Under the pieces are notes generated by a model, which saw only the letters and a list, made by a program, of their open reading frames with translations, was not told where the DNA came from and did no database searches. DNA of 64,000 bases from Trinickia caryophylli (GTDB taxonomy: Bacteria > Pseudomonadota > Gammaproteobacteria > Burkholderiales > Burkholderiaceae). The stretch's first letter is position 1; the number at the start of each line of letters is the position of its first letter. Shown one piece after another: positions 37,932-46,229 of the stretch. Made by a program: the position numbers and the translations under genes. Where the stretch lies: contig NZ_CP139970.1 of NCBI RefSeq assembly GCF_034424545.1, forward strand, positions 1,860,001 to 1,924,000, written 5' to 3'.

Positions 37932-39152
37932 ATGGATTCGATGATCGCGTCCGCGGCGCGTGCGCTGGCCGCCGGTGATCCGCTCGGCGCGCTGAACCGC
38001 GTCGCGCTGCGCGACGATGCCCATGCACTCGCATTGCGCGGCATCGCGATGGCGCAACTCGGCGATCTCGCGCGTGCGAAAGCACTCGTGCGCCGAGCAG
38101 CCCGTACGTTCGGCCCCGAGCAAGCGGCAGCACGCGCGCGATGTGCAATCGCCGAGGCCGAAATCGCGCTGGCCTCGCGCGATCTGAGCTGGCCCGCGAA
38201 GGCCCTCGATGCGGCTCGCAAGACGCTCGAACAGCACGGCGACCATGCCAACGCCGCACACGCGCAATACCTCGAAATCCGCCGCCTGCTGCTGATCGGC
38301 CGGCTCGACGAGGCCGAAGACAAAATCGCCGCACTCGAGCCCGCGCGCCTGCCGCCGGCGCTCGGTGCAGCGCATGCACTCGTCGTGGCCGGCATCGCCA
38401 TGCGCCGCCTGCAGACCAAAACGGCACATGCCGCGCTCGGGCGTGCCGAACACGCGGCCCGGCGTTCGGGCATTGCCTCGCTGATCGCGGAAGTCGAAAG
38501 CGCGATGCGCCTGCTGACCGAGCCCGCTGCGCAACTGATCGCCCGCGGCCGTCAACAGATGCTTCGGCTCGATGAAGTGGAAGCGCTCCTGATGACGGAT
38601 GCGTTCATCGTCGATGCATGCCGCCACGCCGTACGGTTTGCCGGAACCGTCGTGCCGCTCTCGAATCGTCCCGTGCTGTTCACGCTGGCGCGCGCTTTGG
38701 CCGAGGCCTGGCCCGACGATGTGTCGCGTGCGGCGCTCGTCGCACGCGCGTTTCGCGCAAAAACGGCCGACGAATCGCATCGCGCGCGCCTGCGCGTCGA
38801 AATGGGTCGGCTTCGCAAGGCACTTCACGGTATAGCCGACATCGGCGCGACGAAAGGCGGCTTTGCGCTCATGCCGCGCCGCGCGCGGGAAGTCGCGGTG
38901 CTCGCGCGCCCGGTCGAAGACAAACATGCAGTCGTGCTCGCATGCCTCGCCGATGGCGAAGCGTGGTCGAGTTCCTCGCTGGCGCTGGCGCTGGGCGCCA
39001 GTCAACGCACCGTGCAGCGCGCGCTCGACGCGCTCGCCGCCTCGGGCCGGGTTCAGTCGTTCGGCCTGGGCCGGGCACGACGTTGGACGATGCCGCCCAT
39101 ACCGGGATTCGCGACGGCATTGTTACTCCCCTCGCCGATACCGCTCGAGTAG
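37932..39152 (+). CDS. TPR-like helical protein with C-terminal winged helix, probable regulator
   Basis: 406 residues. Residues 1-200 are repeated Ala-rich helical pairs resembling TPRs (LALRGIAMAQLGDLARAKAL), and the last 70 residues form a helix-turn-helix of the winged type (WSSSSLALALGASQRTVQRA followed by LDALAASGRVQSF). A middle segment (GRLRKALHGIADIGATKGGF) looks like the C-terminal part of an OmpR/SARP-type DNA-binding domain. It is divergent from the DUF899-DUF2182 operon and 9 bases upstream of the beta-propeller gene. Probably a local regulator; its signal is unknown. Confidence 0.7.
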   Translation: MDSMIASAARALAAGDPLGALNRVALRDDAHALALRGIAMAQLGDLARAKALVRRAARTFGPEQAAARARCAIAEAEIALASRDLSWPAKALDAARKTLEQHGDHANAAHAQYLEIRRLLLIGRLDEAEDKIAALEPARLPPALGAAHALVVAGIAMRRLQTKTAHAALGRAEHAARRSGIASLIAEVESAMRLLTEPAAQLIARGRQQMLRLDEVEALLMTDAFIVDACRHAVRFAGTVVPLSNRPVLFTLARALAEAWPDDVSRAALVARAFRAKTADESHRARLRVEMGRLRKALHGIADIGATKGGFALMPRRAREVAVLARPVEDKHAVVLACLADGEAWSSSSLALALGASQRTVQRALDALAASGRVQSFGLGRARRWTMPPIPGFATALLLPSPIPLE

Positions 39153-39161
39153 GATCGCCCC

Positions 39162-39836
39162 ATGAACACATCAGCCGCCGACATCGTCCGCGAGTACGGA
39201 CCCTTCCCCGGAATCGACGCCGTGCATGGCCTGACGTACGACGGCCAACAGGTGTGGTTCGCTTCCGGCACCAAGCTCAATGCGCTCGATCCGGCAAGCG
39301 GGTGCACGCTGCGCGCGCTCGACGTGCCCGCGCAGGCGGGAACGGCATTCGACGGCCGGCACCTGTTCCAGGTGGATGGCGATTTCATCCGCAAGATCGA
39401 TCCCGAATCCGGGCGTGTGCTCGCGAGCATTCCCGTGCCGAGCGGCGGCGGGATCTCGGGCCTTGCCTGGGCGGAAGGCATGCTGTGGGCCGGGCAGTAT
39501 CGCGAGCGGACGATCCACCAGATCGATCCCGAAACGGGGGCTGTCGTGCGCAGCATTCGCACCGATCGCTTCGTGACCGGCGTGACGTGGGTCGATGGCG
39601 AACTTTGGCACGGTACCTGGGAAAACGACGCGAGCGAGCTGCGCCGGATCGATGCCACGACGGGAGAAGTGCTCGATCGCCTCGACATGCCGGCCGGCGT
39701 GGGGATATCCGGGCTCGAATCGGACGGCGCGGACCAGTTCTTTTGCGGGGGCGGCACGAGCGGAAAGATACGTGTCGTGCGCAGGCCCCGGCGCAATCAG
39801 AGCGAGGGCGAGCAGACGGGCGACGCACGCCGCTGA
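39162..39836 (+). CDS. Six-bladed beta-propeller protein (glutaminyl cyclotransferase / SMP-30-like)
   Basis: 224 residues made of repeats of the type GLTYDGQQVWFASG, GLAWAEGMLWAGQY and GVTWVDGELWHGTW, each followed by an IDPETG turn, which is the pattern of glutamine-cyclotransferase-like and SMP-30/YncE beta-propellers. No signal peptide, so it is cytoplasmic. It follows the winged-helix gene with AGGAT before the ATG, and is likely in the same transcript. A catalytic role cannot be assigned; the protein may be a sensor or scaffold for the regulator upstream. Confidence 0.75.
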   Translation: MNTSAADIVREYGPFPGIDAVHGLTYDGQQVWFASGTKLNALDPASGCTLRALDVPAQAGTAFDGRHLFQVDGDFIRKIDPESGRVLASIPVPSGGGISGLAWAEGMLWAGQYRERTIHQIDPETGAVVRSIRTDRFVTGVTWVDGELWHGTWENDASELRRIDATTGEVLDRLDMPAGVGISGLESDGADQFFCGGGTSGKIRVVRRPRRNQSEGEQTGDARR

Positions 39837-40036
39837 TTCATCATCTCGATCCGGCCTCGCTCGCATCCGGATTCCACGCCGCAAGCCAGCACGTCCACGG
39901 CGCCGCAAAAGCCGGCGCCGATCGACCTCAATCGACGTCAATCCGACCATTCAATAACGTCAGTTTTTCTCCTTCTCGCACCATCGCGAGTCGAATCCAT
40001 TCCGACGATTCGATAAAACTCGACCGTTCCAAAACT

Positions 40037-40054
40037 CCCCTTATATCTTAGGGG
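40037..40054. promoter_or_regulatory. Inverted repeat upstream of the biosynthetic cluster
   Basis: CCCCT and AGGGG flank the 8-base AT-rich core TATATCTT in the AT-rich region before the first gene of the cluster. It could be an operator or part of the promoter; no regulator is shown to bind. The surrounding 250 bases are clearly richer in A and T than the rest of the window. Confidence 0.35.
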
Positions 40055-40130
40055 TAGACAGCGATTAGGGCCCCAAAATATATTGAGCCACACAACAACC
40101 CCGACAATCGCTCGACGATTGATTCAAAAA

Positions 40131-40829
40131 ATGAACAACGAATATTTAACGTTGATTTATGAGAGAAAAATCAACACCTCGACGATTTCCGACGTTCTCG
40201 ATTCATTCGGCGTCGAATCCGCACTGAATCCCGGCATTCGCCCGATGATTCGCTCCGGGAATGAAAAAGGCCATTATTTTGCGGGTACGGCCTATACGGT
40301 CAGATGGGCGCCCGTCAGAAAAGGCGCCGATATCATGGCCGCGCAGGAGTCTACCTGGGAACAGGTGAAGCGCTTCCTGGTTCCCGAGCTTGGCGATGGG
40401 GCCCGGAAAGTTTATGTGGCCGGTGCCGGCCCGATCCTGACGTCGGCGGCGCTGGCGGGCGCGATGAGCTGCACCTATTTCGACCGTCTCGGCTTCGAAG
40501 GCGCGGTGTTGGGCGGCGCGGTGAGAGACATCCCCGAATTGCGCGGCCTGCGAATGCCCGTGCTCGCAAGCAATCCGATTCCCGTGGATACGCAAGGCAG
40601 TTACCGCGTGGCCGGGACCGGGGATTTTTGCGTCATCGACAACAAGACGATTCACACCGGCGATCTGATCGTATCGGATGAAAGCGGCACCGTGGCAGTG
40701 CCGGCGACATTGATCGAAGCGGTATTGGATCGCGCCTGTAAAACCGATGAACTGGAAGCCGAAATGCTTCGGCAAATTCGCGCTGGACGCTCGCTGCCAA
40801 AACTGGTTGAAGAGCAACGCCGGATCTGA
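40131..40829 (+). CDS. RraA-like aldolase/decarboxylase, first gene of the biosynthetic cluster
   Basis: About 232 residues of the RraA/dimethylmenaquinone methyltransferase fold, whose enzymatic members are 4-hydroxy-4-methyl-2-oxoglutarate aldolases and oxaloacetate decarboxylases. Diagnostic parts are TISDVLDSFGVESAL near the N terminus, the substrate and metal motif GGAVRDIPELRGLRMPV, and GDLIVSDESGTVAVP. An upstream TTG at 40083 could add 16 residues; neither start has a clear Shine-Dalgarno sequence. The next gene follows after 31 bases. In the cluster it could supply or remove a 2-oxo acid; the substrate is unknown. Confidence 0.8.
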   Translation: MNNEYLTLIYERKINTSTISDVLDSFGVESALNPGIRPMIRSGNEKGHYFAGTAYTVRWAPVRKGADIMAAQESTWEQVKRFLVPELGDGARKVYVAGAGPILTSAALAGAMSCTYFDRLGFEGAVLGGAVRDIPELRGLRMPVLASNPIPVDTQGSYRVAGTGDFCVIDNKTIHTGDLIVSDESGTVAVPATLIEAVLDRACKTDELEAEMLRQIRAGRSLPKLVEEQRRI

Positions 40830-40860
40830 CGCACGACTGCTTTGCCCCGAGGAGATCGAC

Positions 40861-41400
40861 ATGCTGAAAATCCACACCCTGGGCCCGCCCGGGACGAATT
40901 GCGAAAAGGCGGCGAAAGTCTATCTCGACCGCCGCGGCATAGACGGACAAGTATTGCTTTACGAAACGCTCGAAGAAGCGGCGGACGAAATGATGTGCAC
41001 GGAGGAGCCCGACGACGTGCTGCTCGGCTGCATCGTTTATCCCTATCTGCACGAACTCGTATTTCGCAATCACCACTGGATGAAGCTGGTTGATTGCTTC
41101 GTGGTGGATACCTACGACATGGTCTTCGCCAGCCGTCTCGCCGATGTATCGCGCATCGCGAGCATCGGCTCGCACCCCGCCCCCGTCGATCTGCTCGCCG
41201 GCGTGACCGGGTTGCCGGGCGCGCTCGAGCCCGTCCTCGTCACCTCCAATGCCGAAGCGGCACGCCTTTGCGCGGCGGGCCGCTTCGACGGCTGCATCTC
41301 CACGCGGCTGGCCGCCGAACGCGCGGGCCTCCACATCCTGCAGAACTTCGGGCCTGTGCCGATGGGCTTCAGCATCCACGCGAAAGGAGCACACCAATGA
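40861..41400 (+). CDS. Prephenate dehydratase-like protein, possibly BacA-type prephenate decarboxylase
   Basis: 179 residues forming only the prephenate dehydratase catalytic domain, with no ACT regulatory domain. LGPPGTNCEKAAKVYL matches the family's first motif (GPxG[ST]) and SHPAP the second, but the TRF motif that true prephenate dehydratases need is replaced by a segment reading FGPVPMGFSIHA. This pattern, together with the size, recalls BacA-type enzymes (bacilysin, AerD, SalX), which decarboxylate prephenate without aromatisation. That reading is from memory and untested. GAGGAG before the ATG fixes the start, and the stop overlaps the aminotransferase start as ATGA. A cupin and an aminotransferase nearby parallel the bacilysin set. 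Confidence 0.7.
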   Translation: MLKIHTLGPPGTNCEKAAKVYLDRRGIDGQVLLYETLEEAADEMMCTEEPDDVLLGCIVYPYLHELVFRNHHWMKLVDCFVVDTYDMVFASRLADVSRIASIGSHPAPVDLLAGVTGLPGALEPVLVTSNAEAARLCAAGRFDGCISTRLAAERAGLHILQNFGPVPMGFSIHAKGAHQ

Positions 41401-42254
41401 AGTGGTGGCTCGACGGCAAACTGATTCCCGCCGATACGCTCTCGGTGCCCATCAACACCTACTCGCTGCACTATGGCCTGTGCGTGTTCGAAGGCATTCG
41501 GTCGTACAGCCTCGAAGGCGGCCGCACCATCTTCCGGCTGGAGGAGCACATTGCGCGCTTTGTCGCGTCGGCGGAGATGCTCGGCTCGCCGATCACGGGA
41601 TACCGCGCAGGCGAGCTCTGCGATGCGGTCATGGCCGTGGCCGAAACCGCCCCCGCCAACGATCTCTATATACGGCCGCTTTACTACGTCGGCAACGGCA
41701 TCATGGGCCTGCGCGCCACGCCGCTCGATCAGCACGTTGCGGTAACGGCATGGCAATGGCAAACCGATCGGTCGCACCCACGCTACACGTCGGGAATCAA
41801 GGTCGTGATTTCGCGGCACACGCGGCGCAAGGATTACGCGCAAGCGAAAGTGTCGGGCAATTACCTCGCGTCGGTCGCGGCCGTCAATTCGATTCCCGCC
41901 GGATTCGACGAAGCGATTCTGCTCGACGAAGACGGCTACCTATGCGAAGCGACCGCGCAAAACGTGTTCGTCGTCCTGCGCGACACGCTGCACACGCCGC
42001 GCGTGAAATCCTGCCTGAACGGCATCACGCGTAACGCTGTGATCGAGGTTGCCCGCAAGCTCGGGCTCGGCGTGCACGAGCGCGACATCACGCCAGCGGA
42101 ACTGCTGGCGGCCGATGAGGCGTTTCTGACGAGCACGGCCTCCGAAGTGCTGCCGATCGCGCAAGTCGAGTCGCATCGGCTCGGATCGGCCGCACCGGAT
42201 TCATGCACGTCGCGGATTCGGCAGACGTTTCTAGACCTCGTTCAATCGCACTGA
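41397..42254 (+). CDS. Class IV (branched-chain-type) PLP aminotransferase
   Basis: 285 residues of the IlvE/D-amino-acid transaminase fold. The PLP lysine is K151 within QAKVSGNYLAS; NTYSLHYGLCVFEGIR, EATAQNVFVV and TSTASEVLPI are the other family motifs. AAAGGAG lies eight bases before the ATG, which overlaps the previous stop. In context it would convert a 2-oxo acid made by upstream enzymes into the amino acid loaded by the adenylation domain. It is probably a dedicated paralogue rather than the housekeeping IlvE, because it sits inside the cluster and is shorter than typical IlvE. Confidence 0.9.
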   Translation: MKWWLDGKLIPADTLSVPINTYSLHYGLCVFEGIRSYSLEGGRTIFRLEEHIARFVASAEMLGSPITGYRAGELCDAVMAVAETAPANDLYIRPLYYVGNGIMGLRATPLDQHVAVTAWQWQTDRSHPRYTSGIKVVISRHTRRKDYAQAKVSGNYLASVAAVNSIPAGFDEAILLDEDGYLCEATAQNVFVVLRDTLHTPRVKSCLNGITRNAVIEVARKLGLGVHERDITPAELLAADEAFLTSTASEVLPIAQVESHRLGSAAPDSCTSRIRQTFLDLVQSH

Positions 42255-42285
42255 ATTCTATTCTCGCCAAGCTAAAGGAGCAGAA

Positions 42286-42954
42286 ATGGGAGCACCGTAT
42301 TTCATGCACAACCGCACTTTCTACCGCAACACGCCCGATGTGGATCTCGGCTTCCTGCAGGCGTCGTTCGATAACGTGCCGTACGACCAATACTTCACGG
42401 CCGGCCAGCGGTTTCGAACGACCTCGCGCGTCGCCATCACCGAGCACGGCTTGAAACTGCTGCCCAAGCGCCCGCTGTATCAACCTCCCTCGGTGAACAA
42501 GCTCCAGAACTACGGGGGAATTTGCCGGAATTACGAGGATGCCCCGGTCTCGCTCATCGAATCCGAGCCGTTTCGCAAGCTGATCGCCGAGTGGATCTCG
42601 CGCACGGGGCTGCAGCCCGAGAGCTTCTCGGTCCATCAGATCCGCACCACGGGTACGGGCAGCCCGGTCCCCGAGGGCCGGCACCACGACGGCACCGATT
42701 GGACGGGCCTTTACGTCGTCAAACGCCACGGCATCGAGCCGGAGAGCGCCCGCACGACCTATTGGGATCGGGACGGCGAGATCGTCATGCGCGACGTTCT
42801 CGCCGAAGGCGAACTCATCACCTTCGAGGACGGCAAGTACACGCACGATACGACGGCCCTCACCCCGACGCTCGACGGCGCCTATCGCGACGTGTTCGTA
42901 CTGACGCTTCCCGAACACGGTGTGAACGTGCCTGCCGAACTCATCGGGGAATGA
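42286..42954 (+). CDS. Fe(II)/2-oxoglutarate dioxygenase (isoleucine-hydroxylase-like, PF10014 type)
   Basis: 222 residues. The double-stranded beta-helix iron site is H133-x-D135 (in GRHHDGTDW) with the distal H187 (in YTHDTTAL). SVHQIRTT and WDRDGEIV belong to the 2OG-Fe dioxygenase family 2, whose best known members hydroxylate free aliphatic amino acids such as isoleucine. The start has TAAAGGAG seven bases upstream. One base separates its stop from the cupin gene. It may hydroxylate the amino acid precursor before or after loading; unlike the halogenase in this cluster, it keeps the carboxylate ligand D135, so it should be a hydroxylase. Confidence 0.85.
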   Translation: MGAPYFMHNRTFYRNTPDVDLGFLQASFDNVPYDQYFTAGQRFRTTSRVAITEHGLKLLPKRPLYQPPSVNKLQNYGGICRNYEDAPVSLIESEPFRKLIAEWISRTGLQPESFSVHQIRTTGTGSPVPEGRHHDGTDWTGLYVVKRHGIEPESARTTYWDRDGEIVMRDVLAEGELITFEDGKYTHDTTALTPTLDGAYRDVFVLTLPEHGVNVPAELIGE

Positions 42955-42955
42955 C

Positions 42956-43336
42956 ATGCCGCTTTTCAGCAGAAGTGCCTTGAGCGTTCATCAGGTCATA
43001 GACGGCGGGCGGGCAAGCTTCATACACGCGGAGCGCTTCTCGCTCGCGTTCTGGAAGCTCGATGCGGGCGCCGTGCTGCCGCTGCACCGGCATCCCCACG
43101 AAATGGCGCCGAACGTCATGTCGGGCGCCATCGATCTGACGGTGGGCGATGAAACATATCGTCTGCGCGCGGGCGATACGTTCGTGATTCCCCCCGACGT
43201 TCCGCATTCGGCCGTGGCACTGGAAGCGTCCGAAGTGATCGACGTGTTCGCGCCCGTGCGCGAGGACTACCGCGCACTGGCCGCCGGATCCGCCTCGACG
43301 TACCTGGGCCCGACGACGCGGACCGTCGAGCCCTGA
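42956..43336 (+). CDS. Small cupin-domain protein
   Basis: 126-residue single cupin barrel. The first motif is present as LPLHRHPHEMAPNVMSGAIDL and the second as DTFVIPPDVPHSAVA, giving a plausible 3-His metal site. Possible roles are an isomerase comparable to the bicupin BacB, a dioxygenase, or a non-catalytic binding protein. It follows the dioxygenase gene after one base, within an apparent operon. The combination of a prephenate-type enzyme, a cupin and an aminotransferase is shared with bacilysin-type pathways, but BacB has two cupin domains and this protein only one. Confidence 0.75.
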   Translation: MPLFSRSALSVHQVIDGGRASFIHAERFSLAFWKLDAGAVLPLHRHPHEMAPNVMSGAIDLTVGDETYRLRAGDTFVIPPDVPHSAVALEASEVIDVFAPVREDYRALAAGSASTYLGPTTRTVEP

Positions 43337-43372
43337 GCTCCCTGCCCCCAAACGTCCCAAGCGAGGCAAACG

Positions 43373-44920
43373 ATGGAAACGTACTATTCGATGCTGTCGC
43401 GGCATCGTGCCAGCGAGCGGCCGGCGTTCATCGATGCGGGTGGCCGTCTGCTCTCCTACCACAAGCTCTTCGAGCATGCCGATGCGATTGGGCAATGCCT
43501 CACGCGCCTGCTCGGCGATGCGAACTGCGCCGTCGGCGTATTGCAGGACAAGAGCCTCACTGCCGTCGCGTCCATTTTCGGCGTATTGGCCGGCAATAAG
43601 GTCTTTGTCCCGATCTCGCCCGGGCTGCCCGCAGCGCGGCGCGATTCGATCGTTCGGGCAACGTCGATGAAAGTCGTAATCGTCGACTATGCGCTCGCCG
43701 ACGACGTTGCGCTGGAACTGGCGCGTCTCGGCCTCGCCCTGGTGTTTTGCGCCGTGGACGAAGACGGATTGCGACTGCATGTGGCCAACCGCGAGTCGAT
43801 CGGCAGCGAGCCGGCCGCGGCGATCCACGACGAGCCGCTGAGCCACATTCTGTTCACGAGCGGAACGACAGGCACCCCCAAGGGCGTCATGATCAAGGCC
43901 GAAAGCCAGGCGGCCTTCACGCGCACGATGGCCGCCGCGTTCGGCCATAACTCGTCGACACGCTGGCTCTCCGTCTCGCCGCTCTACTTCGACGTGGTCA
44001 CGCTCGATCTGTTCGTCGAGGCCTATTGCGGCTCGACGGTCTACCTCTATCAGCCTGGCCTGCCCGCGGCCGAGCTAGCCTACACGCTCGAAAAGCACGC
44101 GATCACCGATGTGCTCTTCATTTCGTCGGTGGTGAAAATGCTGGCGTCCGAGTTTTCCGAACTCAAGCGCCGGGATCTCTCGCGGCTCAGGCAACTCTGG
44201 TATGGCGGAGAGTCCTGCCCCGTCGAAGCGTTGAGGAAAATCAAGCAATGGCTTCCGCACATCGCGTTCGCGCAATGTTACGGGCCCACCGAAGTGTGCA
44301 ACAACTCGACGCTGATGCGCTTCGACGACGTTCCGCCCGGCCATACCGGCTTCATGCCGCTCGGCAGACCGATCGACTCCGTGGAAGCGTACGTGGTGGA
44401 CACCGACGGAGAATTGCTGCGAGGCCCGGGCGTCGGCGAACTCTATCTCGGCGGCGTGCAGGTCATGGCCGGCTATCTCGGCGATGCCGAGGGCACCGCG
44501 GCAAAGCGGGTTCCCAATCGTTTCAACCCGGCCTCGCCGTACCCGCTTTTTCGCACCGGCGACTTCGTTCGCCTCGACGCGGACGGCCTGCTCTGGTTTC
44601 ACGGCCGCCAGGACGACCTCGTCAAAGTGCGCGGCAATCGAATTTCGCTGCATGAAGTCCAGGCCGCTTTCGTCTCGGAGCCCGAGATCGCCGATGCGAT
44701 CGTACGCGTGGTGCCCGATTCGATCGGCGGCTTTCTCGACGCCCTCGAGGCCGTGGTGATCTGCCATCGCGCCATCGACAAAAAAGCGCTCGTCGAGCGC
44801 CTGCGCTCGCGGCTGCCGGCCTACATGGTGCCGGACCGGATCCACATCGAACTGAGAAGCGACGTGCCGATCAAGGAGAACGGCAAGCTCGATCGCCACC
44901 AGTTGCTGTCGCGCATCTGA
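43373..44920 (+). CDS. Stand-alone NRPS adenylation domain
   Basis: 515-residue amino-acid (or hydroxy-acid) AMP ligase. Core motifs are in order: A3 LFTSGTTGTPKGVM, A4 around D207 (YFDVVTLDLF), A5 CYGPTEVCNNS, A7 LFRTGDFVRLDADG, A8 GRQDDLVKVRGNRI and A10 KENGKLDRHQ with the catalytic lysine. D207 corresponds to the Asp that contacts the alpha-amino group, so an amino acid is the likely substrate. No carrier or condensation domain is fused; the carrier is encoded 93 bases downstream. GAGGCAAACG before the ATG supports the start. The specificity code could not be read reliably by eye. Confidence 0.92.
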   Translation: METYYSMLSRHRASERPAFIDAGGRLLSYHKLFEHADAIGQCLTRLLGDANCAVGVLQDKSLTAVASIFGVLAGNKVFVPISPGLPAARRDSIVRATSMKVVIVDYALADDVALELARLGLALVFCAVDEDGLRLHVANRESIGSEPAAAIHDEPLSHILFTSGTTGTPKGVMIKAESQAAFTRTMAAAFGHNSSTRWLSVSPLYFDVVTLDLFVEAYCGSTVYLYQPGLPAAELAYTLEKHAITDVLFISSVVKMLASEFSELKRRDLSRLRQLWYGGESCPVEALRKIKQWLPHIAFAQCYGPTEVCNNSTLMRFDDVPPGHTGFMPLGRPIDSVEAYVVDTDGELLRGPGVGELYLGGVQVMAGYLGDAEGTAAKRVPNRFNPASPYPLFRTGDFVRLDADGLLWFHGRQDDLVKVRGNRISLHEVQAAFVSEPEIADAIVRVVPDSIGGFLDALEAVVICHRAIDKKALVERLRSRLPAYMVPDRIHIELRSDVPIKENGKLDRHQLLSRI

Positions 44921-45013
44921 GGTCCGACAGCCGATACCGGCGCCGACACCGACATCCGAATGCACCGCCACGAGGCGGATGCCCCCATCGACGCAACCAC
45001 GACAGGAAAGACC

Positions 45014-45277
45014 ATGTCCGAACTGAACGACTATCGAACGCCCGAAGAAGCCGAACTTGCGCGGATTTTCTGCGAAGTGATGAACCTCGATCGAATCGAG
45101 CGCGAGGCGGCCTACCTCGAACTCGGTGGCAATTCCGTGTCTCTTTATCTGATTCTCGAAAAGGTGAAGGAGCGATACGCCATCGATCTCGATCCGCAGC
45201 TCTTCTTCAAGGACGAAACGTCTTCGCTGCGCGCGCTGGCTACCGTGATCGCGCGCCAGACCGCCGTGCTCTTCTGA
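45014..45277 (+). CDS. Stand-alone peptidyl/acyl carrier protein
   Basis: 87 residues. The phosphopantetheine attachment site is S41 in LGGNSVSLYLI; the four-helix carrier pattern (EEAELARIFCEVMNLDR near the N terminus) is clear. LGGNS rather than DSL favours a peptidyl-type carrier. It lies between the adenylation domain and the halogenase, the arrangement used in syringomycin and coronamic acid pathways, where the amino acid is halogenated while bound to the carrier. A frame upstream of the ATG is open but has no ribosome binding site; GGAAAG precedes the chosen start. Confidence 0.92.
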   Translation: MSELNDYRTPEEAELARIFCEVMNLDRIEREAAYLELGGNSVSLYLILEKVKERYAIDLDPQLFFKDETSSLRALATVIARQTAVLF

Positions 45278-45313
45278 ACCGGCACCGAGCCCCACCATCG
45301 AGGCAGACAACCC

Positions 45314-46195
45314 ATGACACGCGAATACAGCCTGACACCGGAAGAACTGTCGAAGTTCTGGGCCAACGGATTCATCGGCCCGTTCACGCTCTACGAACCC
45401 GACGAAATGGAGCGCCTCTGGGCCGACGTGAGATTGAAGCTCTTCGACCGGTCCCGCTCGCCCTACCCCGAATCCCGCTTGAATTACGACCGGCATCTCG
45501 ACGTCAAGCCGCTGAGCGACATCGCGAGCCACCCGCGCATCGTCGATCGCGTGGGCAGTATTTTGGGCGACGACTTGCTGTGCTGGCGCTCCGAATGGTT
45601 TCCGAAGTACCCAGGCGACGAAGGCACGGAATGGCACCAGGCAAAGACGTTCGTCGAATTCGAGGGTAATCCGCGCCTGCGCCCCACCGAAAACAAGACC
45701 GGGCTGTGGGGTCTGACCGTCTGGACCGCGTTTACCGAGGCGACGCGCGAAAACGGCTGCATGAAGCTGATGCCCGGCACGCAGGACGAGTGGTTCTTCG
45801 ACGAAACGCGCTCGGTCGAGCACGATCCGTCACGGATCAACAACAAGGTCGCGGAGAACGAAAAGCGCGGCTTTTTCGGCTACGACTGGGACAAGCTCAA
45901 GGTCGATCCGAACTGGAAGCCCGACGAATCGCGTGCCGTGCACATGGAAATGCGCCCGGGCCAGTTCTTTATCTTCTCGTCGCAAACGCTGCACGGCTCC
46001 GAGCCGAATCGCAGCCGGACGCAATCGCGCTTCGGATGGTCCACGCGCTACGTCGCCACGCAGGTCCAGGTCTACCCGGGTTACGACCGCTATACGAGCC
46101 TCGGCGAGACGTTGTCCCTGCGCGATTACTCGACCGTGCTGGTGTCGGGCAACGACCGGTTCGGCCACAACACGGTGCGCGCGCCCCTGGCGTGA
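45314..46195 (+). CDS. SyrB2-like non-heme Fe(II)/2-oxoglutarate halogenase
   Basis: 293 residues. It follows the SyrB2/CytC3 'chlorinating enzyme' pattern closely: NGFIGPF near the N terminus, LNYDRHLD, LLCWRSEWFPKYPGDEGTEW, MKLMPGTQDEW, RRGFFGYD-like segment and MRPGQFFIFSS. The iron site reads H108-Q109-A110, with Ala in place of the Asp/Glu ligand; this gap is where chloride binds in SyrB2 (HTA). The distal histidine is H227. Hydroxylases of the PhyH family keep HxD, so the HQA motif is strong evidence for halogenation. The substrate should be the aminoacyl group on the carrier protein encoded just upstream. Genes before and after are spaced by 35 bases, so this is one operon. Confidence 0.92.
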   Translation: MTREYSLTPEELSKFWANGFIGPFTLYEPDEMERLWADVRLKLFDRSRSPYPESRLNYDRHLDVKPLSDIASHPRIVDRVGSILGDDLLCWRSEWFPKYPGDEGTEWHQAKTFVEFEGNPRLRPTENKTGLWGLTVWTAFTEATRENGCMKLMPGTQDEWFFDETRSVEHDPSRINNKVAENEKRGFFGYDWDKLKVDPNWKPDESRAVHMEMRPGQFFIFSSQTLHGSEPNRSRTQSRFGWSTRYVATQVQVYPGYDRYTSLGETLSLRDYSTVLVSGNDRFGHNTVRAPLA

Positions 46196-46229
46196 CGCTA
46201 CGGTGCAACGCTTGGCGGAGATGGCCATC

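Noticed and set aside
38618..40051. Plus-strand frame of 477 codons overlapping the winged-helix and propeller genes
   Set aside because: Out-of-frame shadow; both overlapped genes have family-like sequence.
40131..46195. Relation to the fragin/valdiazen (ham) clusters of Burkholderia because of the cupin, aminotransferase and NRPS-type genes
   Set aside because: The multidomain NRPS genes of those clusters are absent, and the halogenase and prephenate-type enzyme are not part of them.
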